Numbered from the stretch's first letter, positions 1 to 5,908 are shown. The stretch is DNA of 6,298 bases from Cellvibrionaceae bacterium (GCA_021151825.1 JAGKWQ010000025.1:1-6298); one strand, 5' to 3'. Notes: generated from the sequence alone by a model not told the origin. Numbers and translations are program-made.

Positions 1-42
1 ATTAACAGCGTTTAACTTAAATTGTTTTGAATATTTAGACAT
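1..42 (-). CDS. IS3-family transposase OrfA, N-terminus only (partial at window edge)
   Basis: The ATG at 42-40 opens a frame of 14 codons that runs off the window: MSKYSKQFKLNAVN. This is the typical beginning of the OrfA protein of IS150-like elements, the helix-turn-helix DNA-binding part of the transposase, which in this family is joined to the DDE catalytic OrfB by programmed frameshifting. An AAGG ribosome binding site lies 10 bases before the start. The piece is too short for the usual ORF cut-off, but its place just inside the IS terminal repeat makes it convincing. Whether the full gene is intact cannot be seen. Confidence 0.8.
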   Translation of the reverse strand, partial: MSKYSKQFKLNAVN

Positions 43-47
43 AAAAA

Positions 48-93
48 CTGCACCTTACTTAGTTGGATTGGGTGTCCAACTTTTGGGGTGCAG
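48..93 (-). promoter_or_regulatory. Hairpin at the IS end covering the orfA ribosome binding site
   Basis: Two nested perfect arms pair: CTGCACC (48-54) with GGTGCAG (87-93), and AGTTGGA (61-67) with TCCAACT (75-81), around a 7-base loop. In minus-strand RNA the distal arm contains the GG of the orfA AAGG ribosome binding site. The full structure can form only in transcripts that start outside the IS and read through its end. Similar fold-back structures protect IS10 and IS50 from activation by outside transcription. The same role here is inference. Confidence 0.5.
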
Positions 94-97
94 TTCA
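73..97 (-). repeat. Terminal inverted repeat of the IS3-family element
   Basis: These 25 bases read TGAACTGCACCCC then AAAAGTTGGACA on the minus strand and start with the TG dinucleotide usual for IS3-family ends. The partner repeat is outside the window. The bases just outside (98-100, TAA on the plus strand) would be part of the short target duplication if one exists. Confidence 0.75.
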
Positions 98-115
98 TAA
101 GCACCCGTTTTTTTT
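86..115 (+). terminator. Possible plus-strand terminator formed across the IS junction
   Basis: GGGTGC (86-91, inside the IS end) pairs with GCACCC (101-106, outside it) over a 9-base loop and is followed by G and eight T (108-115). It has the shape of a weak intrinsic terminator for plus-strand transcription, but no gene on that strand needs one here. It could simply result from where the element landed. Confidence 0.25.
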
Positions 116-140
116 ATTGGTATCGCGAGAAAAATTTATT

Positions 141-1448
141 TCAATCAATAATTCGGTATTCCGCCGAACGCGCATGCGCTTCAAGCTGCTCACCACGCGC
201 CAACACTGACGCCGTTTTAGATAACGTTGATGCACCCACAGGTGAACACATGATAATTGAACTGCGCTTCTGGAAATCGTAAACACCCAACGGTGAGGAG
301 AAACGTGCGGTACCTGAGGTTGGCAATACGTGATTAGGCCCTGCACAGTAGTCACCCAACGCTTCCGGTGTATGGCGCCCCATAAAAATTGCACCGGCGT
401 GACGAATGTGCGGCAACAAAGTTTCAGGATCAGCAACCGACAATTCCAAATGCTCCGGCGCAATGCGATTGCTGATATCAACAGCTTGCTGCATATCAGC
501 GACCTGAATTAAGGCGCCGCGATTTTTTAATGACACACTGGCAATATCTTTGCGCGCAAGTGTGGGCAATAGTTTTCCAATGGATGCTTCGACTTTATTT
601 AAAAAATCTGCATCCGGGCTTAATAAAATTGCTTGCGCTTGCTCATCATGTTCTGCCTGGCTAAATAAATCCATTGCAATCCAATCCGGATCCGTCAACC
701 CATCGCACACCACCAAAATTTCAGAGGGACCCGCGATCATATCAATCGCCACTTGCCCAAATACCGCACGCTTTGCAGTTGCGACATAGATATTGCCGGG
801 ACCAACAATTTTATCGACTTTGGTAATTGTCTCAGTACCAAATGCCAATGCAGCGACAGCTTGCGCACCACCAATCGTAATTACGCGATCTACACCGGCA
901 ACGGCTGCTGCTGCCAATACTATCGGGCTGATTTCACCATCCGGTGCCGGCACTACCATTGTTAGCTCATCAACACCGGCAACTTTCGCGGGAATTGCAT
1001 TCATTAATACGGATGATGGATAAGACGCTTTGCCGCCAGGAACATAAAGCCCCACTCGCTCCATCGCAGAAATTTGTTGGCCAAGCACTGTGCCATCCGC
1101 TTCGGTGTAGCGCCATGAACTTTGCAGCTGATGCTGGTGATAGCTACGAATACGATCAGCAGCAACTTCCAATGCAGTGCGCTGCTCAGGTGTGATTTGA
1201 TTTAATGCCGATTGCAATTGCGCGGGAGGCACTATGAGATCATCAATTGTTTGCGCACTGCGACGATCAAATTTATTGGTGTATTCCAGCACCGCTGCAT
1301 CACCACGGATTTTTACCTGATGCAAAATGTCTTCAACGACCGATGCAACACGGGTATCGCTAACCGATTCCCAAGCCAATAATTGATCCAGGCGCTGATT
1401 AAAATCGCCCTGGCTTGCATCCAATCGTGTGATAACAGATTCAGACAT
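141..1448 (-). CDS. hisD: Histidinol dehydrogenase
   Basis: HisD is a cytosolic zinc enzyme that oxidises L-histidinol to L-histidine with two NAD+, the last two steps of histidine synthesis. The 435-residue protein matches the usual length (E. coli 434). Visible family marks are the segment IDMIAGPSEI (235-244), zinc ligands Q264 and H267 in FSQAEHD, the catalytic pair E332-H333 in APEHLE, D366 in GDYCAGPNH, and H425 near the end. All keep the spacing known from the E. coli enzyme, so it should be active. The ATG at 1448 gives the normal N-terminus MSESVITRLD, though its ribosome binding site is weak (ACGAG, 7 bases off). hisG lies 151 bases upstream. That gap holds a GCTCA/TGAGC palindrome (1525-1535) but no promoter I would defend. 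Downstream, where hisC is common in related bacteria, an IS end begins 43 bases after the stop. Confidence 0.97.
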   Translation of the reverse strand: MSESVITRLDASQGDFNQRLDQLLAWESVSDTRVASVVEDILHQVKIRGDAAVLEYTNKFDRRSAQTIDDLIVPPAQLQSALNQITPEQRTALEVAADRIRSYHQHQLQSSWRYTEADGTVLGQQISAMERVGLYVPGGKASYPSSVLMNAIPAKVAGVDELTMVVPAPDGEISPIVLAAAAVAGVDRVITIGGAQAVAALAFGTETITKVDKIVGPGNIYVATAKRAVFGQVAIDMIAGPSEILVVCDGLTDPDWIAMDLFSQAEHDEQAQAILLSPDADFLNKVEASIGKLLPTLARKDIASVSLKNRGALIQVADMQQAVDISNRIAPEHLELSVADPETLLPHIRHAGAIFMGRHTPEALGDYCAGPNHVLPTSGTARFSSPLGVYDFQKRSSIIMCSPVGASTLSKTASVLARGEQLEAHARSAEYRIID

Positions 1449-1599
1449 AAAAAACTCGTTGCGATAACAAATGGAAAATAATTAATAAATTGAAAACTTA
1501 TGATGCTTGCCGACGGTTGCTATTGCTCATTGAGCTTTCTAATGGTTCCCATAGCCAATTGCATTTATAGCCAGGCAATCGCCAATATAGCGAAGAGTT

Positions 1600-2238
1600 T
1601 TATTGCGCAGGATGGATTGCACCGGCGACATAATCGAGAATCGCCTGGATTTGCACGTGCTTCATTTTCATAGACGCTTTATTCACAATCAAACGTGAAC
1701 TGATGTCCGCAATAAATTCGCGCGGCTCCAGGCCATTTGCACGCAAGGTATTGCCGGTATCAACAATATCCACAATTTCATCGGCCAGATTCATAATCGG
1801 AGCCAATTCCATTGCACCGTAAAGCTTGATTACATCAATCTGACGACCTTGCGCGGCGTAATATTGTTTAGCGATATTCACATATTTGGTCGCTACACGA
1901 ATACGCCCCGGTGGCGTAGTCTGGCCTTTCACACCCGCAGTCATCAATTTGCAACGCGCGATATTTAAATCCAGTGGCTCATACAAACCATCAGCGCCGT
2001 TTTCCATCAGCGTATCTTTACCGGAAATTCCCATATCCGCAGCGCCAAATTGCACATAGGTTGGTACATCAGCGCCGCGTAGTAATAAAAAACGCACGTT
2101 AGGTTGGGTGGTTTCAAAAACCAGCTTGCGGCTTTTTTCCATATCTTCGAGTGGACGAATATCCGCTGCTGCTAACAACGGCAGCGTTTCATCCAGGATG
2201 CGCCCTTTGGTCAGGGCGATGGTCAGTGTCTGACTCAT
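1600..2238 (-). CDS. hisG: ATP phosphoribosyltransferase, short form (HisG-S)
   Basis: HisG joins ATP and PRPP to give phosphoribosyl-ATP, the committed and feedback-controlled first step of histidine synthesis. The protein has 212 residues and lacks the C-terminal ACT-like regulatory domain of the long form. It is therefore the short type, which in known cases works in a hetero-octamer with HisZ, a histidyl-tRNA-synthetase-like regulator. hisZ is not in this window. The PRPP-binding loop DIVDTGNTL is at 157-165, preceded by the conserved E144 in the GAMELAPI segment; the N-terminal TIALTKGRI is typical. The ATG at 2238 starts 2 bases after the murA stop. Its ribosome binding site (AAGG, 9 bases before) lies inside the last murA codons, which suggests translational coupling with murA. 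Confidence 0.97.
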   Translation of the reverse strand: MSQTLTIALTKGRILDETLPLLAAADIRPLEDMEKSRKLVFETTQPNVRFLLLRGADVPTYVQFGAADMGISGKDTLMENGADGLYEPLDLNIARCKLMTAGVKGQTTPPGRIRVATKYVNIAKQYYAAQGRQIDVIKLYGAMELAPIMNLADEIVDIVDTGNTLRANGLEPREFIADISSRLIVNKASMKMKHVQIQAILDYVAGAIHPAQ

Positions 2239-2240
2239 GC

Positions 2241-3506
2241 TCAGGAACCTTTTATACGGCGCACGCTAGCGCCCAGACTTTGGAATTTTTCTTCGATAGC
2301 TTCGTAACCGCGATCAATATGGTAAATGCGGTCGATCAGGGTTTCACCATCGGCCACCAAACCGGCGATCACTAAACTCGCTGATGCACGCAGATCTGAT
2401 GCCATTACTGGTGCCGCTTTCAAACGTTCAACACCCTTTACAATCGCCGTGTTGTGTTCGAGTTCGATGTGCGCGCCCATACGATTCAATTCAGCCACTT
2501 GTACCAAACGGTTTTCAAAAATTGTCTCGGTGATGTGGCTAACACCTTCAGCAACAGCATTCATCGCCATAAATTGCGATTGCATATCGGTTGGAAACGC
2601 AGGGTAAGGTGCTGTGCGCAAGCTTACTGCTTTCGGGCGCTGGCCGTGCATATCCAACGTGATCCAATCTGCACCGCTGGCAATATCCGCACCAGCTTCC
2701 TGCAGCTTCAAAATCACCGCTTCAAGAATATCGGCACGCGTATTAGTCAATTTGATTTTACCGCGTGTTGCGGCGGCGGCGACCAAATAGGTACCGGTTT
2801 CAATACGATCCGGCATTACCGCGTAATCACAACCTTGCAAGGATTCAACACCTTGAATGACTAACGTCGACGTACCAATGCCTTCAATTTTTGCGCCCAT
2901 GGCAACAAGCATATTGGCGAGATCAACAATTTCGGGCTCACGCGCAGCGTTTTCCAAAACAGTTTTGCCATCTGCCAACACGGCAGCCATCAACAGGTTT
3001 TCAGTACCACCTACCGTTACGACATCCATCAGGAAATGACAGCCTTTCAGGCGACCATTAGAACGGGCACGAATGTAACCACCATCGATTTCAATATGGG
3101 CCCCCATGGCTTCCAGTCCGCGCAAGTGGATATCCACCGGGCGTGAACCAATCGCACAGCCACCAGGGAATGACACATTGGCTTCACCGTAACGTGCCAG
3201 CAATGGCCCTAACACCAGAATGGACGCGCGCATGGTTTTCACCAAATCATAAGGCGCGGTATAGGAGTTGATAGTATTCGGATCCACAATCACCACGTGA
3301 TCCCCCTGGATCTCAATCGTCAAACCAAGGGTTTTCAACAAAGTGACCATGGTGGTCATATCTTTCAAGTGCGGAACATTGGTCAAACGCACTTTGGATT
3401 GGGCGAGAATTGTCGCCGCCAACAGCGGTAATCCCGCGTTTTTAGAACCGGAAATACGAATTTCACCGGACAGCGGGCCGCCACCTGTAATCAAAAACTT
3501 ATCCAT
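2241..3506 (-). CDS. murA: UDP-N-acetylglucosamine 1-carboxyvinyltransferase
   Basis: MurA transfers enolpyruvate from PEP to UDP-GlcNAc in the cytosol, the first committed step of peptidoglycan synthesis. The 421-residue protein (E. coli 419) begins MDKFLITGG and shows the two-lobed EPSP-synthase-like pattern. Key residues are K22-N23 in SGSKNAG, the catalytic C117 in PGGCAIGSRPVD (E. coli C115), D307 in FPTDMQSQ (E. coli D305) and R399 in HIDRGYE (E. coli R397). Having Cys rather than Asp at 117 predicts fosfomycin sensitivity of the enzyme. The ATG at 3506 has AGG 6 bases upstream. A TTG two codons earlier keeps the frame open but is an unlikely start. It follows ibaG by 51 bases, a gammaproteobacterial arrangement (yrbA-murA in E. 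coli), and directly precedes hisG. Confidence 0.97.
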   Translation of the reverse strand: MDKFLITGGGPLSGEIRISGSKNAGLPLLAATILAQSKVRLTNVPHLKDMTTMVTLLKTLGLTIEIQGDHVVIVDPNTINSYTAPYDLVKTMRASILVLGPLLARYGEANVSFPGGCAIGSRPVDIHLRGLEAMGAHIEIDGGYIRARSNGRLKGCHFLMDVVTVGGTENLLMAAVLADGKTVLENAAREPEIVDLANMLVAMGAKIEGIGTSTLVIQGVESLQGCDYAVMPDRIETGTYLVAAAATRGKIKLTNTRADILEAVILKLQEAGADIASGADWITLDMHGQRPKAVSLRTAPYPAFPTDMQSQFMAMNAVAEGVSHITETIFENRLVQVAELNRMGAHIELEHNTAIVKGVERLKAAPVMASDLRASASLVIAGLVADGETLIDRIYHIDRGYEAIEEKFQSLGASVRRIKGS

Positions 3507-3557
3507 TACCAACCTGAAAACATAAAAAATAGAAAGAAAACTGCCTGAAATAGCAGG

Positions 3558-3824
3558 TTATTGCTGCTGTTGTTGCTGCTGTTGTTGCTGTTGCCACTGC
3601 TCAGGGGTATAGGATTTGATGTAATCCACAGCATGGATACTGCGATCGGCAAACTGCTGGCTCAGGGTAGACAGCACAAGCTGTTGTTTCTTAACCGGGG
3701 TTAAACCCGCGAATGCCGGGCTGACAATCACCAGACCAATGTGATCGCCCTGCACTTCTACAGATTTAACATCGCAATCGGGGATTTGGCTCTCAATAAG
3801 CGCTTTGATTTGTTCGGCTTGCAT
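3558..3824 (-). CDS. ibaG: BolA-family protein IbaG with a poly-glutamine tail
   Basis: This 88-residue protein belongs to the BolA family, IbaG (YrbA) branch: small cytosolic class II KH-like proteins that bind a [2Fe-2S] cluster together with monothiol glutaredoxin. IbaG is tied to acid stress and envelope homeostasis in studied bacteria. Diagnostic segments are LTPVKKQQLV (41-50) and SIHAVDYIKSYTPEQW (62-77), which match the E. coli RVKKQQ and IHAVSIKAYTPAEW segments. H64 is the conserved cluster ligand. The start ATG at 3824 gives the standard length and N-terminus (MQAEQIKALIESQIPD). An upstream in-frame extension to 3914 crosses the presumed promoter and is not family-like. Oddly, after W77 the protein ends in 11 glutamines instead of the charged tail of E. 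coli IbaG. murA follows after 51 bases, as in E. coli. Confidence 0.92.
   Translation of the reverse strand: MQAEQIKALIESQIPDCDVKSVEVQGDHIGLVIVSPAFAGLTPVKKQQLVLSTLSQQFADRSIHAVDYIKSYTPEQWQQQQQQQQQQQ
3561..3593 (-). repeat. Glutamine-codon tandem repeat at the end of ibaG
   Basis: On the plus strand the 12-base unit TTGCTGCTGTTG occurs at 3561-3572 and again at 3573-3584, followed by a shortened copy (TTG CTG TTG) to 3593. On the coding strand this is 11 CAA/CAG codons placed directly before the TAA stop. The higher-order 12-base period suggests growth by slippage of a whole unit rather than chance CAR codons. Confidence 0.85.
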
Positions 3825-3850
3825 AGCTCTACTCGGAAGGATTTGGTCTG

Positions 3851-3876
3851 AATTGCAATGCAGGTAGATTGCAATT
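3851..3876. promoter_or_regulatory. 26-bp perfect dyad in the ibaG upstream region, candidate operator
   Basis: AATTGCAAT (3851-3859) and ATTGCAATT (3868-3876) are perfect inverted repeats over an 8-base spacer. Each half contains the self-palindrome ATTGCAAT, and the two palindromes are 16 bases apart centre to centre. The dyad lies 27 bases before the ibaG ATG and next to an A+T-rich stretch (TATTTTAAAAT on the minus strand) that could hold a -10 box. It could be a dimer-binding operator or a 5' UTR hairpin. The regulator is unknown. Confidence 0.4.
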
Positions 3877-3925
3877 TTAAAATAAGGCGCGAAGTTTACC
3901 GGAACTACCGGCAACTAGCATCCCA

Positions 3926-3945
3926 AAAACCGGTTTTGTACAAAA
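3926..3945. repeat. Two overlapping 12-bp palindromes
   Basis: AAAACCGGTTTT (3926-3937) and TTTTGTACAAAA (3934-3945) are each perfect palindromes sharing four T. They lie between the terminator at 3948-3975 and ibaG, where an ibaG promoter would be expected. The T-rich side also supplies part of the terminator's T tract on the minus strand. A binding site is possible but not shown. Confidence 0.35.
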
Positions 3946-3975
3946 ACAAAGCCCCGGCTATTGAGCCGGGGCTTT
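3942..3975 (-). terminator. Strong rho-independent terminator
   Basis: AAAGCCCCGGCT (3948-3959) pairs perfectly with AGCCGGGGCTTT (3964-3975), giving a 12-bp G+C-rich stem and an ATTG tetraloop. On the minus strand the stem is followed by GTTTTTG, so it ends transcription arriving from the RTX/LprI-like block 35 bases after that block's last stop codon. On the plus side there is no T run. It isolates ibaG-murA-his from the accessory genes. Confidence 0.9.
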
Positions 3976-4009
3976 GGGCAAGCTCAACGAGCTATCAGGT
4001 GTAAAGAGA

Positions 4010-4336
4010 TCAGTTTGGCTGCCAGGTTGTTGCCAACACCGGCGTCAATTGATCCTTCATTTCCTGGGTTACAACAGAGCCAACACCGACAGGGGGTGCA
4101 AATGCAGCCATCGCATTCACTAACTGGTTGATCTGACTATTTAACAGGGTTGCAGAATCCACCTCGATTTTGTCGAGTTGATATGACGCACCTGAATACC
4201 AGTTGCTGACATTCACTTTGTCGGTAGTACCAACGCGGCTAATGACCAGATCACTACCTGAACGACTGAACCACAAGTCTTCGATAGTGGCGTTGTTGAA
4301 ACGAGCCACGTCGATGCTTGCGGTGTTGGTGTCGTA
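4010..4336 (-). repeat. RTX-tail direct repeat, copy B (downstream)
   Basis: This block aligns without gaps over 327 bases to 5582-5908, from the TAC GAC ACC codons to the TGA stop. Most differences are at third codon positions, so the duplication is not recent and was under protein-level selection for some time. Sequence on both outer sides differs between the copies. Confidence 0.9.
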
Positions 4337-4404
4337 CCAACATGATCTGGATAGATTGAATCCTCAAACCCTTCAAATCCTCCAACGTCTTCAAACAAAC
4401 TCAT
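4010..4404 (-). pseudogene. Remnant of a second RTX gene: start plus tail, joined out of frame
   Basis: The ATG at 4404 has an excellent ribosome binding site (AAGGAG, 4411-4416, 6-base spacing) and codes for 22 residues starting MSLFEDVGGFEGFEDSIYP, an acidic sequence I do not recognise. At 4336 the sequence becomes a diverged copy of the RTX tail at 5582-5908, but in a different frame. The start frame then continues as meaningless sequence to a stop near 4213. The RTX frame, from YDTNTASIDV through DLWFSRSGSDLVI to the stop at 4010, is open for 108 codons with no credible start of its own; the upstream in-frame stop is at 4364-4366. By hand, about 86 of the last 99 residues match the upstream tail. 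The simplest reading is an RTX paralogue reduced by internal deletion. A 99-residue product from the GTG at 4309 is possible but has no visible support. Confidence 0.7.
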
Positions 4405-4410
4405 TTCCTA

Positions 4411-4416
4411 CTCCTT
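4411..4416 (-). promoter_or_regulatory. Near-perfect ribosome binding site before the RTX remnant
   Basis: AAGGAG on the minus strand, 6 bases before the ATG at 4404 and 12 bases after the stop of the LprI-like gene. It is the best Shine-Dalgarno match in the window. It shows that a real gene once started here and probably shared a transcript with the gene upstream. Confidence 0.75.
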
Positions 4417-4427
4417 TTTACTTAACG

Positions 4428-5480
4428 TTATTTATTTAACCAAAACTTACACTTTGCTGGCGTTGGCCCATAATTCATAAATTGATCATTACGTTTAGTA
4501 GCAACAACCCATATTTTCACCCAATCTCTTGCAGCCCTAACATTCGTTGTCTGAGCCAATGTCAATAAGCCATGATCTATTGATAAATACTGCCCCTCGA
4601 ATAAAACAAAGTTATCAGCATCGACAAAACTAACCTTTCCATCTTGAATTACTACATATGAATTTTCATATCCAAACTCTTTGGCACTGTTTATTTTTTC
4701 TTCATGAGAATAAGACTTCCATTTACTTTTTAAAATACCGAGTAACTCCGAAGATTCGCCGCGACCTAATACAACGCAGCCATGATTTGGGAAGCTTTCT
4801 TTAATTACTTGATCAAGTACTCCATCATTATCCAAATCCCAGAAGGCTTCCCCCACAATTCTATAGCCTGACAAAAATTCTTTTTCACGTTCAGACCAAA
4901 CACGCTCCCAGTCATTTCCATACACCTGCTCATAAACAAGCCTTGTTGTCGCTCTTAACTTTTCACCAGTTAACAGCTTAAATTCAACTGGCTTGATTTT
5001 TGATTTTGATAAATCAGGTAATTTACAAGCCCGCAGCTCATTGCCTGGGGTATTGTTGAGTATGTTTAGATACTCTTCACATAAAGGCATTCCCCTGCCA
5101 CCAGTCAAAATAAAATTCGGTTTATCAGAGCCATCCAAAGTAACTACATTATTTCCACCTACCAATTCCCCAATACGAGCCTCATACAAAGTGACAAGAC
5201 AGGAGGGATCTTTGCATTGACTGCGAATCCATTTAATCCAATTACGCTGCTGTTTTATGAGCATGTCTTTTCTGTCTGCATACTTAACTAATGCTTTTTT
5301 GTATTCCTGCCCAAGCTCAGCATCCAATTCAGAAACATAATCGTTGGAGCAAATTAGCCGCTCCATTGCTGTGGTTGCTTTGGAGCAATCAAAACTAGCC
5401 GACAGCACATTGCTTGAAAGGAAAGCACCTATCAAATAAAAACAAAAAATCAACATGGATTTATTTTTAAAAATTTTCAT
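4428..5480 (-). CDS. Exported protein with N-terminal LprI/DUF1311-like domain and unknown C-terminal part
   Basis: The 350-residue product starts with a Sec signal peptide (lysines at 2, 5 and 7, hydrophobic 9-26, likely cleavage after LSA at 28). Residues about 30-107 match the LprI/DUF1311 pattern: FDCSKATTAMERLIC, a charged helix, RNWIKW, then QCKDPSC and LYEARIGEL. The four cysteines are 32, 44, 89 and 94, probably forming two disulfides. LprI of Mycobacterium tuberculosis is a lysozyme inhibitor; this role cannot be assumed here. Residues about 110-350 are unrecognised, apart from DLDNDGVLD (215-223), which resembles FG-GAP/VCBS or EF-hand-type calcium loops. Further cysteines are at 134, 152, 235 and 344. 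The start at 5480 was chosen for the signal peptide although its ribosome binding site is poor; M at 5498 is an alternative. The gene looks more A+T-rich than its neighbours and sits between two RTX-tail copies, suggesting acquisition. Periplasmic or surface location is inferred. Confidence 0.75.
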   Translation of the reverse strand: MKIFKNKSMLIFCFYLIGAFLSSNVLSASFDCSKATTAMERLICSNDYVSELDAELGQEYKKALVKYADRKDMLIKQQRNWIKWIRSQCKDPSCLVTLYEARIGELVGGNNVVTLDGSDKPNFILTGGRGMPLCEEYLNILNNTPGNELRACKLPDLSKSKIKPVEFKLLTGEKLRATTRLVYEQVYGNDWERVWSEREKEFLSGYRIVGEAFWDLDNDGVLDQVIKESFPNHGCVVLGRGESSELLGILKSKWKSYSHEEKINSAKEFGYENSYVVIQDGKVSFVDADNFVLFEGQYLSIDHGLLTLAQTTNVRAARDWVKIWVVATKRNDQFMNYGPTPAKCKFWLNK

Positions 5481-5535
5481 ATGATAAAAATCAACCATTT
5501 TTAAGTAATCAAAAAATCTATCAAACTGAAAACAT

Positions 5536-5576
5536 AAAAAAACACCAGAGTGATTTCTCACTCCGGTGCATTTTTT
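5536..5576 (-). terminator. Bidirectional-looking intrinsic terminator after the RTX gene
   Basis: CACC-A-GAGTGA (5543-5553) pairs with TCACTC-C-GGTG (5558-5568) with one A/C mismatch and a TTTC loop. On the minus strand seven T follow directly (5542-5536), fitting a terminator 14 bases after the RTX stop codon. On the plus strand CA and six T follow (5571-5576), so it could work both ways. The LprI-like gene downstream therefore likely needs its own promoter, which would lie between here and 5480. That stretch is A+T-rich, but I see no clear -35/-10 pair. Confidence 0.75.
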
Positions 5577-5581
5577 ATTTA

Positions 5582-5908
5582 TCAGCTAGATTGCCAGCTT
5601 GCAGCAAGCACAGGTTGCAGTTGATCTTTGGTGTCTTGTGACAACACAGATCCAACACCAACCGGTGGTGCAAACGCGGCCATTGCATTGACGAGTTGAT
5701 TGACCTGGCTATTCAGTAATACCGCAGAATCCACTTCGATTTTGTCGAGCTGATATGAAGCACCTGAATACCAATTGCTGACATTAACTTTGTCGGTAGT
5801 ACCGACGCGACTAATGACCAGATCACTGCCTGAACGGCTGAACCACAAATCGTCGATAGTGGCATTATTGAAATGCGCCACATCAATACTTGCAGCATTG
5901 GTGTCGTA
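5582..5908 (-). repeat. RTX-tail direct repeat, copy A (upstream)
   Basis: The last 108 codons and stop of the RTX gene recur at 4010-4336 with the same length and no gap. Upstream of 5908 this copy continues into the nonapeptide repeats, whereas copy B does not. Downstream of the stop the sequences are unrelated. So the similarity is confined to the coding tail module. Confidence 0.9.

Larger units (their letters stand above)
1..97 (-). mobile_element. End of an IS3-family (IS150-like) insertion sequence, cut by the window edge
   Basis: Read on the minus strand, this segment starts with a terminal inverted repeat beginning TGAACTGCACCCC and continuing AAAAGTTGGACA, the form I know from IS150-group members of the IS3 family. 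About 30 bases inside it comes an orfA start. The element begins at 97 and extends past position 1, so only its orfA-proximal (left) end is visible. It lies 43 bases after the hisD stop and points the same way as hisD. The other inverted repeat, orfB and the target duplication lie outside the window, so intactness cannot be judged. The boundary at 97 is inferred from the usual TG terminus of the family. Confidence 0.85.

Noticed and set aside
1525..1535. Operator in the hisG-hisD gap (GCTCA-T-TGAGC)
   Set aside because: It is a short palindrome with no promoter elements that I could defend around it; it may be chance.
3507..3512. TTG start of murA two codons upstream
   Set aside because: The ATG at 3506 has a spaced AGG and gives the family's normal MDKF N-terminus.
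3535..3557. Terminator between ibaG and murA (CCTG/CAGG hairpin followed by T-rich sequence)
   Set aside because: The stem is only 4 bp and the T run is interrupted; co-transcription is more likely.
3825..3914. Upstream extension of ibaG by 30 residues
   Set aside because: It runs through the dyad and likely promoter; the BolA-family length and N-terminus fit the ATG at 3824.
4213..4404. A genuine 63-residue gene
   Set aside because: Beyond codon 22 it is only a shifted reading of the RTX tail, so it is treated as part of the pseudogene.
5481..5561. Upstream extension of the LprI-like gene to an ATG at 5561
   Set aside because: The extra 27 residues overlap the terminator hairpin and T run and would bury the signal peptide; the start at 5480 gives a normal export signal.
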